In this document: piece after piece, positions 21,090-28,451 of the stretch | Position numbering within the stretch: the first letter of the stretch is position 1 | How the letters are laid out: every line of letters starts with the position of its first letter | NCBI GenBank assembly: GCA_002082585.1 | Contig: CP020563.1 | Coordinates: forward strand, 3,962,001-4,026,000 | DNA length: 64,000 bases | Source: Kitasatospora albolonga | Lineage (GTDB): Bacteria; Actinomycetota; Actinomycetes; Streptomycetales; Streptomycetaceae | Direction of reading: 5' to 3' | Made by a program: the position numbers and the translations under genes | Notes under the pieces: model-generated | What the model saw: the letters and a program-made list of their open reading frames with translations, nothing else | What the model was told of the DNA's origin: nothing | The model's database searches: none

Positions 21090-21103
21090 GTTTCACGTGA
21101 AAC
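21090..21103. other. parS: parS site 3 (between the GNAT gene and trxA)
   Basis: Perfect GTTTCACGTGAAAC, intergenic, immediately beside the terminator hairpin at 21064-21086. Confidence 0.95.
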
Positions 21104-21123
21104 ATCGCGCCGGAGCGCGCTGG

Positions 21124-21459
21124 CTACTTGGCGCTGATGAAGCCCTCGAGGTCACGGAGGATCGCGGCCTTCGGCTTGGCGCCGACGATGGTCTTGGCGA
21201 CCTCGCCGCCCTGGTAGACGTTCAGGGTCGGGATGGACATCACGCCATACTTGGCGGCGGTGGCCGGGTTCTCGTCGATGTTGAGCTTGACGATCTCGAT
21301 CTGGTCGCCGTGCTCCGCTGCGATCGCCTCCAGCGAGGGGGCGATCTGGCGGCACGGGCCGCACCAGGCAGCCCAGAAGTCGACCAGAACGGGCTTCTCG
21401 CTCTTGAGGACGACCTCGTCGAACGTGTCGTCGGTAACGTGCTTCAGGTCGCCGGCCAC
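21124..21459 (-). CDS. trxA: Thioredoxin
   Basis: 111 residues from GTG (21457-21459). The active site WCGPC (in VDFWAAWCGPCRQIAP) lies near residue 33, and the cis-proline loop is SIPTLNVY. It reduces cytoplasmic disulfides and is recharged by the thioredoxin reductase encoded 44 bases upstream, so trxB-trxA form an operon. Regulation by the SigR-type promoter ahead of trxB is likely. Confidence 0.97.
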   Translation of the reverse strand: MAGDLKHVTDDTFDEVVLKSEKPVLVDFWAAWCGPCRQIAPSLEAIAAEHGDQIEIVKLNIDENPATAAKYGVMSIPTLNVYQGGEVAKTIVGAKPKAAILRDLEGFISAK

Positions 21460-21503
21460 GGCGGCCTCCTTAGTCTCTCGGGGTGGGCGTGCGGTGGGGA
21501 AGC

Positions 21504-22475
21504 TCAGACGGCCGGGGTCTTCTCCGGCTCGGCGGGCTCGGCGTCGGCCAGTGCGGCGAGGAAGCGCTCGGCGTCCAGGGCCGCGGAGCAGCCGGTGCCC
21601 GCGGCGGTGATGGCCTGCCGGTAGGTGTGGTCGACCACGTCTCCGGCGCCGAAGACGCCCGGCAGGTTGGTGCGGGTGGAGGGCGCCTCGACCTTCAGGT
21701 AACCCTCGTCGTCCAGCTCCAGCTGGCCCTTGAAGAGCTCGGTGCGCGGGTCGTGTCCGACGGCGATGAACAGACCGGTCACCGGGAGCTCGGAGGTCTC
21801 GCCGGACTTGGTGTTGCGGAGCGTCAGACCGGAGAGCTTCTGGTCGCCCTTGATCTCGGCGACCTCGCTGTCCCAGGCGAACTTGATCTTCGGGTCGGCG
21901 AAGGCACGGTCCTGCATCGCCTTGGAGGCGCGCAGGGTGTCGCGGCGGTGGACGATCGTGACCGACTTGGCGAAGCGGGAGAGGAAGGTCGCCTCCTCCA
22001 TGGCCGTGTCACCGCCACCGATCACGGCGATGTCGTGGTCCTTGAAGAAGAAGCCGTCACAGGTGGCGCACCAGGAGACGCCGCGTCCGGAGAGGGCGTC
22101 CTCGTTGGGCAGGCCGAGCTTGCGGTGCTGGGAGCCGGTGGTCACGATGACGGCCTTGGCACGGTGCACGGTGCCCGCCGTGTCGGTGACGGTCTTGATG
22201 TCGCCGGTGAGGTCGACCGCGACGACATCGTCGGGGACCAGCTCGGCGCCGAAGCGCTCGGCCTGGGCCCGCATGTTGTCCATGAGCTCGGGGCCCATGA
22301 TGCCGTCCTGGAAGCCGGGGAAGTTCTCCACGTCGGTGGTGTTCATCAGCGCACCGCCCGCCGTGACGGCGCCCTCGAAGACCAACGGGTTCAGCGAGGC
22401 GCGAGCGGTGTACAGCGCTGCGGTGTACCCGGCCGGTCCGGAGCCGATGATGATCACATTACGGACGTCGCTCAC
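21504..22475 (-). CDS. trxB: Thioredoxin-disulfide reductase
   Basis: 323 residues. FAD-binding [16 protein letters not shown] at the N-terminus, the redox-active CATC in [13 protein letters not shown] (about residue 135), an NADPH-binding [10 protein letters not shown], and the C-terminal FAD motif [11 protein letters not shown] are all intact. It transfers electrons from NADPH to thioredoxin. It begins the trxB-trxA operon. In other actinobacteria trxBA likewise adjoins sigM and its anti-sigma gene. Confidence 0.97.
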   Translation of the reverse strand: MSDVRNVIIIGSGPAGYTAALYTARASLNPLVFEGAVTAGGALMNTTDVENFPGFQDGIMGPELMDNMRAQAERFGAELVPDDVVAVDLTGDIKTVTDTAGTVHRAKAVIVTTGSQHRKLGLPNEDALSGRGVSWCATCDGFFFKDHDIAVIGGGDTAMEEATFLSRFAKSVTIVHRRDTLRASKAMQDRAFADPKIKFAWDSEVAEIKGDQKLSGLTLRNTKSGETSELPVTGLFIAVGHDPRTELFKGQLELDDEGYLKVEAPSTRTNLPGVFGAGDVVDHTYRQAITAAGTGCSAALDAERFLAALADAEPAEPEKTPAV

Positions 22476-22544
22476 GGGTTTCTTCCTCGTCTCTGCAGAC
22501 TGCCTACTGCCTACGGGGTCGGTTCAACGACTCTCACCCCACCC

Positions 22545-22572
22545 AACGAGATCCTACGGGTGTTGCATTCCC
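22545..22572 (-). promoter_or_regulatory. SigR-type promoter of trxBA
   Basis: On the minus strand GGGAAT (22572-22567) is followed after 19 bases by GTT (22547-22545), matching the SigR consensus GGAAT-N18/19-GTT used for disulfide stress. S. coelicolor trxBA is known to be SigR-controlled. The -10 element lies about 70 bases upstream of the trxB start. Confidence 0.7.
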
Positions 22573-22590
22573 GACGTGCCGTAGCGGTTC

Positions 22591-23544
22591 TCAGGGGCGT
22601 TTGTAGACCTGGGTGTGCAGCAGCTGCCCCGTGGACTCGGGAGCGGTGTCCACGCAGGAGGCGGCCACGACGTATGCCTGCACGCGCGAGCCGTCGCTCG
22701 GATGCGGAAGGACGACGAGGAAGGCGTCCGCACCCTGATAGGTGCCCTCTTCGAGGGCGAGGGCCGGTGTGGTGCGGCCGGTCGCCTGCTGCACACACGG
22801 GGGTACGGCGACGGCAGGGGCGCTCAGCGGGTTCCTGGAAGCGGTGGCTTCGGGTGTTCCCACCCCGGGAGCCTCCGCCTCGGGTGCCGACTGTTCGTCC
22901 ACGTCGGGTGACCGCTTCTTCGCCCCGAAGTCTTCCGCGTCGGCCCCGCCGGCCAGAAGGTCCTGGACTCTGGTCTCGAGCGTTTCCTGGGAGAAGCTGG
23001 GCGCCTCGCTCGCATCGGCGCTGATCGCCCTGTCGGCCGATCCGGATGCCGCGTTGTCGGACGACGACAGGTTCTGGAGGAAGAAGACGCTCATCCCGAT
23101 GAGTGCGGCGCCGCAGGCGGTTCCCAGGAGCGCCGCACGCAGGCGGCGCCGGGGGCGGCGGCCCGGCCCCGTGGCAGCCCGGGGCCGACCTGCCGGACGG
23201 TCGAGGGAGGACCCGGACCGGGGCGCCTCGGAAGAGGTTCCGGCGGTCTCCGCACGCGATGTTTCACGTGAAACATCAGCTTCGCGGACATCGGTTCCGC
23301 CGGCCTCGGCCGCGAGGGCTGCGTCGATGCGTGCGGCGATGTCCTCGGGCATCGGCTCCGGGTCCGGCAGGGTGGAGAGCAGCCCCTGGATCTCCTCCAG
23401 CGAGTCCCGTACCTCCGCGCACGGCTCGCACTCCGCGAGATGGCTCAGGATCTCCGTCGTACGGGAGGGGGTGAGCAGCCCTTCGGTGAGATCGGAGATC
23501 TCGGAGACCTCCGGGTGCTGAGCCGTACCGGTCGTGGATGTCAC
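22591..23544 (-). CDS. Membrane-anchored zinc-finger-type anti-sigma factor
   Basis: 317 residues from GTG (23542-23544) behind GGAGGAGGTG. The N-terminus has the H-x3-C-x2-C motif (SHLAECEPCAEV, about residues 35-46) of ZAS-type anti-sigma factors, which in this family can bind zinc and sequester an ECF sigma factor. A single membrane helix (LLGTACGAALIGMSVFFL) lies near residue 135. The extracytoplasmic half ends in a conserved domain with two cysteines (PCVQQATG and SCVDTAP). The gene overlaps the sigma gene by 4 bases, and it corresponds to Rv3912 of M. tuberculosis. A parS site in it encodes VSRET near residue 93. Confidence 0.85.
   Translation of the reverse strand: MTSTTGTAQHPEVSEISDLTEGLLTPSRTTEILSHLAECEPCAEVRDSLEEIQGLLSTLPDPEPMPEDIAARIDAALAAEAGGTDVREADVSRETSRAETAGTSSEAPRSGSSLDRPAGRPRAATGPGRRPRRRLRAALLGTACGAALIGMSVFFLQNLSSSDNAASGSADRAISADASEAPSFSQETLETRVQDLLAGGADAEDFGAKKRSPDVDEQSAPEAEAPGVGTPEATASRNPLSAPAVAVPPCVQQATGRTTPALALEEGTYQGADAFLVVLPHPSDGSRVQAYVVAASCVDTAPESTGQLLHTQVYKRP
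23261..23274. other. parS: parS site 4 (inside the anti-sigma gene)
   Basis: Perfect GTTTCACGTGAAAC within a 20-base palindrome (23258-23277); in the gene's frame it encodes Val-Ser-Arg-Glu-Thr, as in parA. Confidence 0.95.
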
Positions 23545-24254
23545 GGGTGTCCACCTCCTCCCTTCACAGCTGCAGGGTCGCTCGCTCCTGTGTCCTTCGG
23601 CCCTGACGCAGGTGGGACGGATGCCCCGGGCGTCCGGTTCCTTCCCATGGTGCCGGTCTCCGCTTCGGGGGCCTCGGCCCCGGTCCCGCGCAGGTGGCGG
23701 ACCAGGGGCGCCAGTCTTGCCCGCCCCCGGGCGCACCGGCTCTTCACGGTGCCGGTCGGCACGTCCAGAATGCTGGCCGCCTCCGCCACCGGGTAACCCT
23801 GCATGTCGACCAGGACGAGGGCGGCGCGCTGTTCGGCGGGGAGCGTGGCCAGGGCGGCGATGAGCTGTCGGTGCAGGTCCTGCCGTTCGGCGGGGGCCTC
23901 GGCCGACTCGTGGGGCTCCAGGAGCTGGTCGAGCCGTTCCGCGTCGTCCACCGGGGAGGTCCTGCGGGAAGCGGCCTTGCGGACCCGGTCGAGGCAGGCG
24001 TTGACGGTGATGCGGTGCAGCCAGGTGGTGACGGCCGACTGGCCGCGGAAGGTGTGGGCGGCCCGGAAGGCGGAGACGAGGGCGTCCTGGACGGCGTCGG
24101 CCGCCTCTTCCCTGTCCCCGAGGGTGCGCAGCGCCACGGCCCAGAGCCGGTCGCGATGGCGGCGTACGAGCTCACCGAAGGCGTCGGGGTCGCCCGCCAC
24201 ATGCAGGGCGAGCAGGTCCGCGTCGCTCGGTGCCGCTGGTGGAACGGAATCCAC
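23541..24254 (-). CDS. sigM: ECF RNA polymerase sigma factor, SigM type
   Basis: 237 residues from GTG (24252-24254) behind GGAGGGGGAGC. Region 2 is DPDAFGELVRRHRDRLWAVA with GDREEAADAVQDALVSAF, the -10 reading part; region 4 is LPAEQRAALVLVDMQGYPVAEAASILDVPTGTVKSR, cut here only by description, which reads the -35. The tail of about 50 residues is G, P and A-rich and unusual for ECF factors. Gene order sigma, anti-sigma, trxB, trxA is the same as sigM-Rv3912-trxB2-trxC of M. tuberculosis, so I call it SigM type. The target regulon cannot be read from this window. Confidence 0.88.
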   Translation of the reverse strand: MDSVPPAAPSDADLLALHVAGDPDAFGELVRRHRDRLWAVALRTLGDREEAADAVQDALVSAFRAAHTFRGQSAVTTWLHRITVNACLDRVRKAASRRTSPVDDAERLDQLLEPHESAEAPAERQDLHRQLIAALATLPAEQRAALVLVDMQGYPVAEAASILDVPTGTVKSRCARGRARLAPLVRHLRGTGAEAPEAETGTMGRNRTPGASVPPASGPKDTGASDPAAVKGGGGHP

Positions 24255-24315
24255 CGTGCTCCCCCTCCGAACCCGATCCGATGTCTTGCGCCACACTAAC
24301 GGGCCGCGCACCCGG

Positions 24316-24360
24316 TGATCCACGGGCCGGTACGGAGCATCCGTACCGGCCCGTGGATCA
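24316..24360 (-). terminator. Terminator of the pseudokinase gene
   Basis: Perfect 20-base stem (24316-24335 with 24341-24360) and 5-base loop AGCAT. The arm nearer the gene includes the stop codon of the pseudokinase gene, so the hairpin forms at the very end of the coding region. Confidence 0.8.
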
Positions 24361-26112
24361 GCCGAGGACGGAGATGTCGGTGATCCCGCCCCGGTAGCCG
24401 CCGGTGCCGTCCGACGGAAGCTCGGTGATGTGGACCAGGACGTAGCGCGTCCGGACGGGCTTCTCCAGCTCTTCCTTGAGCGTCTGCCCCGCGACCTGCT
24501 TCTCGGCGATCCGCTGGGTGAAGTCCGCGGGCGAGGACGGTGACGAGGCGTCCGGTCCCGCTGCGAGCACGGCGGTTGTCTGACCGCTGCGGTACAGGTT
24601 CACCTCGATGCCGCGGACCTCCTGGACCCGTCCCAGGTCGACGATGATCCCGCTGCCCTGCTTGCGCTGCGGAAGATTGCCGAAGTTCGGGAAGGTCTGG
24701 TAGCGGGGAGTGATCCACGACGTGCTGGAGTCGTCGTCGATGGTGTTCGGCACGCTCCGCTGCTGGATGCCCGAACCGTCGGGCATGAACTCCGTGGCCC
24801 CCGCGATGGCCAGGGGCTCGGGCGGCGGGGCAGGAGGCTTCTCCTTGTTCTTGTCGTCATCGTCGGGCTGGGTGACGCCGGTGTCGTCGGAGCCCTTGTT
24901 CCGGTCGAGCAGGGCTTCCGCGAGCTGCCAGCTGCCGAGGCCCAGGGCGGCGATGAGAAGGGCGGAGACGGTCCACTTGAGCACCCGCCCGGTGCGGCTC
25001 TGGAGCGGTGCGGGAGGGGCCGCCAGCACGGGCTGGGCGACGGACGGCGGATGGCTGGACGGCCTTCCGTAGGTGCCCTGCTGATAGGTCGTCCGCTGGT
25101 AGGCGGGCTGCTGGTAGACGGGCTGTGCGGCGAACGTGGGCTCGGGCGGCAGGATGCGCGGCATGGCCGCGACCGCCCTGGCCAGTTCCTCCGGGGTCGT
25201 GCAGGGCGGTTCCTGCCGGGAGGCGGTGGCCCCGTCGTTGGCGAGCGCGCGCATGGCGAGCTCGGAAAGACCGCGGTGGACCCCGGCGCGGACCTGGTCC
25301 GGGGCGATGAGGCCCATGCCCTTGGGCAGCCCGGAGAGGCCGTACGCGTCGCTCTCGTAGGGCCAGCGCTTGGTCAGCGCCGCGTACAGGAGTGCGCCGA
25401 TCGCCTCGGTGTCCTGACGCAGCGGGCGGGCGGAGGTGACGCCGCGCAGGGCGGCGTTCACCGCGAGGCCGCGAATCCGGTACTGGCCGGTGGAGCTGCG
25501 CAGTACGGCGCCGGGGGTGAGGCGGAGGTGCGTCAGGCCCTCGCGGTGGGCAGCGGCCATCGCGAGGGAGAGCTGGCTGACGAGCTGGTAGGCGTCGTGG
25601 GCGTCCATCGGTCCGGCGGCCAGCAGAGCGGTGAGCTCGGTGGCGTCCGGGAGCCATTCGTGGACGACGTAGACGAGGTCGTCCTCCTCGACGGCGTCCA
25701 GGACCTGGACGAAGCGGGGATCGCCGAGCAGGGCGGAGGACCGGGCCGCGGCCAGTACGGAGCGGGCCCGGGGGTGGTCCGCGGGCAGCAGGTGGACGCC
25801 GACCGCGCGGCGCAGTTTCTCGTCGACCGCCCGCCAGCTGCTGAAGCCGTCCAGACGGGTGACGCACTCCTCCAGGCGGTAGCGCCCGGCGAGTTTGTGG
25901 CCGCTGTGCACGTCGGGGGTGGCCGGAACGGCCTCGGAACGCACCCGCCCGCCGTCTTCGCCCTCAGGGTTCCCGGGCTTCTCGGGGCTCGCGCCCCCGG
26001 TCTCCTCGGCCTGCGTCGTTCCGTCGTTCGTCGCCTCGTCCGCCTTGGCGGCCGACGGCTCATTGCCGCCGTTGTCGGCCACGTCGACGGCAGCCGTGCT
26101 ACGTTCCGCCAC
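24358..26112 (-). CDS. Membrane pseudokinase with extracytoplasmic discoidin-like domain
   Basis: 584 residues. Layout: acidic disordered N-terminus (1-70), a protein-kinase fold (about 75-320), a Q/Y/P-rich linker, one membrane helix near 378-400, then a P-rich spacer and a C-terminal F5/8 type C-like domain (about 430-584). The catalytic loop, normally HRDLKPxN, reads HLRLTPGAVL and no DFG is seen, so it is a pseudokinase. In M. tuberculosis the same two domains are fused to MurJ (Rv3910), where the phosphorylated pseudokinase recruits FhaA. Here murJ is the preceding separate gene (129 bases upstream), which suggests a MurJ regulator; that role is inferred from the mycobacterial case. Confidence 0.85.
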   Translation of the reverse strand: MAERSTAAVDVADNGGNEPSAAKADEATNDGTTQAEETGGASPEKPGNPEGEDGGRVRSEAVPATPDVHSGHKLAGRYRLEECVTRLDGFSSWRAVDEKLRRAVGVHLLPADHPRARSVLAAARSSALLGDPRFVQVLDAVEEDDLVYVVHEWLPDATELTALLAAGPMDAHDAYQLVSQLSLAMAAAHREGLTHLRLTPGAVLRSSTGQYRIRGLAVNAALRGVTSARPLRQDTEAIGALLYAALTKRWPYESDAYGLSGLPKGMGLIAPDQVRAGVHRGLSELAMRALANDGATASRQEPPCTTPEELARAVAAMPRILPPEPTFAAQPVYQQPAYQRTTYQQGTYGRPSSHPPSVAQPVLAAPPAPLQSRTGRVLKWTVSALLIAALGLGSWQLAEALLDRNKGSDDTGVTQPDDDDKNKEKPPAPPPEPLAIAGATEFMPDGSGIQQRSVPNTIDDDSSTSWITPRYQTFPNFGNLPQRKQGSGIIVDLGRVQEVRGIEVNLYRSGQTTAVLAAGPDASSPSSPADFTQRIAEKQVAGQTLKEELEKPVRTRYVLVHITELPSDGTGGYRGGITDISVLG

Positions 26113-26241
26113 CGTCGTTCCTGCCTCCCCATCCGTTGCGCGAAGCCGGCCAGCTCGCCACAGTCACGCCAATTGTGCCCACACTCCGGCGCTATGCACG
26201 ACACGCGGTGTCCGGCGATGGTTGTGCGGCCGTGCGTTCAT

Positions 26242-28401
26242 TCAGCGACCGAGCCGCCCCCGGACCATGCCCACCAGGCCGTTGACCTCTTCGATGCGCA
26301 TCTTCTTCGCCGCGACGAAGAAGATGCCCAGCAGGGCGACGCCGCCGCAGATCAGCGCGGCCAGCGAGCCGAGAGCGCCGGAGCCGAGGAGTTCGAGGAT
26401 CGCGAAGCCGATGCCGCCGCCGATGACCGCCGCAGGGACGGCCGCCATGCAGAGCCGGGCGTAGGTCCGCACGATGTGCGCCCCGTCCAGGTCGCCGCCC
26501 AGCCGGACGCGGAGCCTGCGCCAGGCGACGCCGACGCCGACCGCGTAGGCCAGACCGTAGGAGAAGGCCATGCCGACGACCGCCCACCGGGCGGGCAGGA
26601 CGACGTAGCAGAGCGCGGAGGCGGCGGCGTTGACGGCGGCCACGATGACCGTGTTGTAGAAGGGGGTGCGGGTGTCCTCGTACGCGTAGAAGCCGCGGAG
26701 CACGACGTACTGCACGGAGTACGGGATCAGGCCGAGGGCGAACGCCATCAGGATGAAGCCCATGGACCGGGCGGCCTCGGCGCCGCTGGACGCGTACAGC
26801 AGGGTGCACATCGGCAGGCCGAGCGCGAGGAAGGTGAAGGCGACCGGGACGATGGCGACGGCGGAGTTGCGCAGCCCCTGCGAGATGTCGTCGCGGACCG
26901 CACCGGGGTCGTTGTCGTGGGCGGCCCGGGAGATACGGGGCAGCAGCGCGGCCATGACGGAGACGGTGATGATCGCCTGCGGCATGCCCCAGATCAGCTG
27001 GGCGTTGGAGTAGGCCAGGAAGCCGGTGCCGTCCTTGTCGGACAGCTTGCCCGCCGCAGTGGCGAGCTGGGTGACGACCAGGACACCGGCCTGGTTGGCC
27101 AGGACGAACAGCACGGTCCACTTGGCCAGCTTGACCGTCTTGCCGAGCCCGTGGCCCCTCCAGTCGAACCGGGGCCGGAAGCGGAAGCCCGCCTCGCGCA
27201 GGTAGGGGATCATCGCCAGCGCCTGGACGACGAGTCCGAGCAGGGTGCCGATGCCCAGCAGCCGGACGCCCTCCGGCGGGATGGTGTCCACGCCCATCCG
27301 GGATTCGGCGGAGGTGCCGTAGACCCAGATGAAGAGGCCGAACGTGATGATCATGACGATGTTGTTGAGGACCGGGGTCCACATCATCGCGCCGAACTTG
27401 CCCCGGGCGTTGAGGATCTGACCCATCACCACATGCACGCCCATGAAGAAGATGGTGGGCAGGCAGTACCGGGCGAAGGTGACGGCGACGCTGTTGGCGG
27501 CCACGTCGTCGGCGATGGTGCTCGACATCAGCTGGATCAGCACCGGCGCGACGAGGACCGCGGCGGCCACGATCAGGCCGAGCGCGACCATCACCAGGGT
27601 CAGCAGCCGGTTGGCGAAGGCTTCGCCGCCGTCCTCGTCGTCCTTCATGGCACGGACGAGCTGCGGGACGAAGACCGAGTTGAGCCCGCCGCCGACGGTG
27701 AGGATGTAGATCATGGTCGGCAGGGTGTAGGCGATGGTGAAGCTGTCGCCGAGCAGTGCGGCACCGAGCGCCGCGGTGATCACCAGGGACCGGATGAAGC
27801 CGGTGAGCCGGGAGACGAGGGTTCCGGCCGCCATCAGCGCGCTGGACTTCAGCACTCCGGAGACCCGGCCGCCCTTCGGCGGGACGGGCGCGGGCACCGG
27901 TTCCGGGTCGGGCGGCCCCGGGGGCTTCCCCGACCCCTCCTGGTCCCGGAAGAGGTGGGCGAAGGCGTCCGGCTCCTGCCGGTCGTCCGACGCCTTGGTC
28001 ACCAGGTCGTCCACGCCGACGAACTGCGTGGTCGCCGGGCGGTCGCCGTACGGGAGGTGGCGGGAGGGTCCCGAGGGCTCGGGGGGCGGCGTCTGGGCCC
28101 AGATGCGCGGGTCGGGGGCGTGCGGCGCGGCGGGCGGCTGCTGGTAGAGCGCCTGCGGCTCCTGGTAGGTGCCGGGGGGCGGCGGCGGGTGGGACGCCCG
28201 GTCGTAGAGCGCCTCGCCCACCGGGTCCTGGGCCGCCAGGTCCTGTGCCCGGTAGGGGTCGTCCTCGTAGGCGTGCTGGAGGTACGGGTCGGGCGGCGCC
28301 TGCCGGCCGTCCTGGTCCGCGCCCGGAGGAACCGGGGGCCCGGACGGGGACCCCGCTCCGCCGGCGCCCTGGCCGCGGTCACCGTCGTACGGCGCGTTCA
28401 T
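26242..28401 (-). CDS. murJ: Lipid II flippase MurJ (MviN)
   Basis: 719 residues from ATG (28399-28401). The first 190 residues are a cytosolic P, Q, D and Y-rich extension. Then come about 14 membrane helices of the MOP superfamily, starting VLKSSALMAAGTLVSRLTGF, with the charged residues typical of MurJ (for example GFIRSLVITAALG). It moves lipid II to the outer leaflet for peptidoglycan synthesis. It lies between the DUF6049 gene (50 bases upstream) and the pseudokinase gene, all in one direction, a likely operon for cell-wall growth. A longer frame starting at 28455 is possible but less well supported. Confidence 0.93.
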   Translation of the reverse strand: MNAPYDGDRGQGAGGAGSPSGPPVPPGADQDGRQAPPDPYLQHAYEDDPYRAQDLAAQDPVGEALYDRASHPPPPPGTYQEPQALYQQPPAAPHAPDPRIWAQTPPPEPSGPSRHLPYGDRPATTQFVGVDDLVTKASDDRQEPDAFAHLFRDQEGSGKPPGPPDPEPVPAPVPPKGGRVSGVLKSSALMAAGTLVSRLTGFIRSLVITAALGAALLGDSFTIAYTLPTMIYILTVGGGLNSVFVPQLVRAMKDDEDGGEAFANRLLTLVMVALGLIVAAAVLVAPVLIQLMSSTIADDVAANSVAVTFARYCLPTIFFMGVHVVMGQILNARGKFGAMMWTPVLNNIVMIITFGLFIWVYGTSAESRMGVDTIPPEGVRLLGIGTLLGLVVQALAMIPYLREAGFRFRPRFDWRGHGLGKTVKLAKWTVLFVLANQAGVLVVTQLATAAGKLSDKDGTGFLAYSNAQLIWGMPQAIITVSVMAALLPRISRAAHDNDPGAVRDDISQGLRNSAVAIVPVAFTFLALGLPMCTLLYASSGAEAARSMGFILMAFALGLIPYSVQYVVLRGFYAYEDTRTPFYNTVIVAAVNAAASALCYVVLPARWAVVGMAFSYGLAYAVGVGVAWRRLRVRLGGDLDGAHIVRTYARLCMAAVPAAVIGGGIGFAILELLGSGALGSLAALICGGVALLGIFFVAAKKMRIEEVNGLVGMVRGRLGR

Positions 28402-28451
28402 CGAAACCCCTACCTCATCGTCCCCGGCCGACCGGCCACGACAGACATCGC

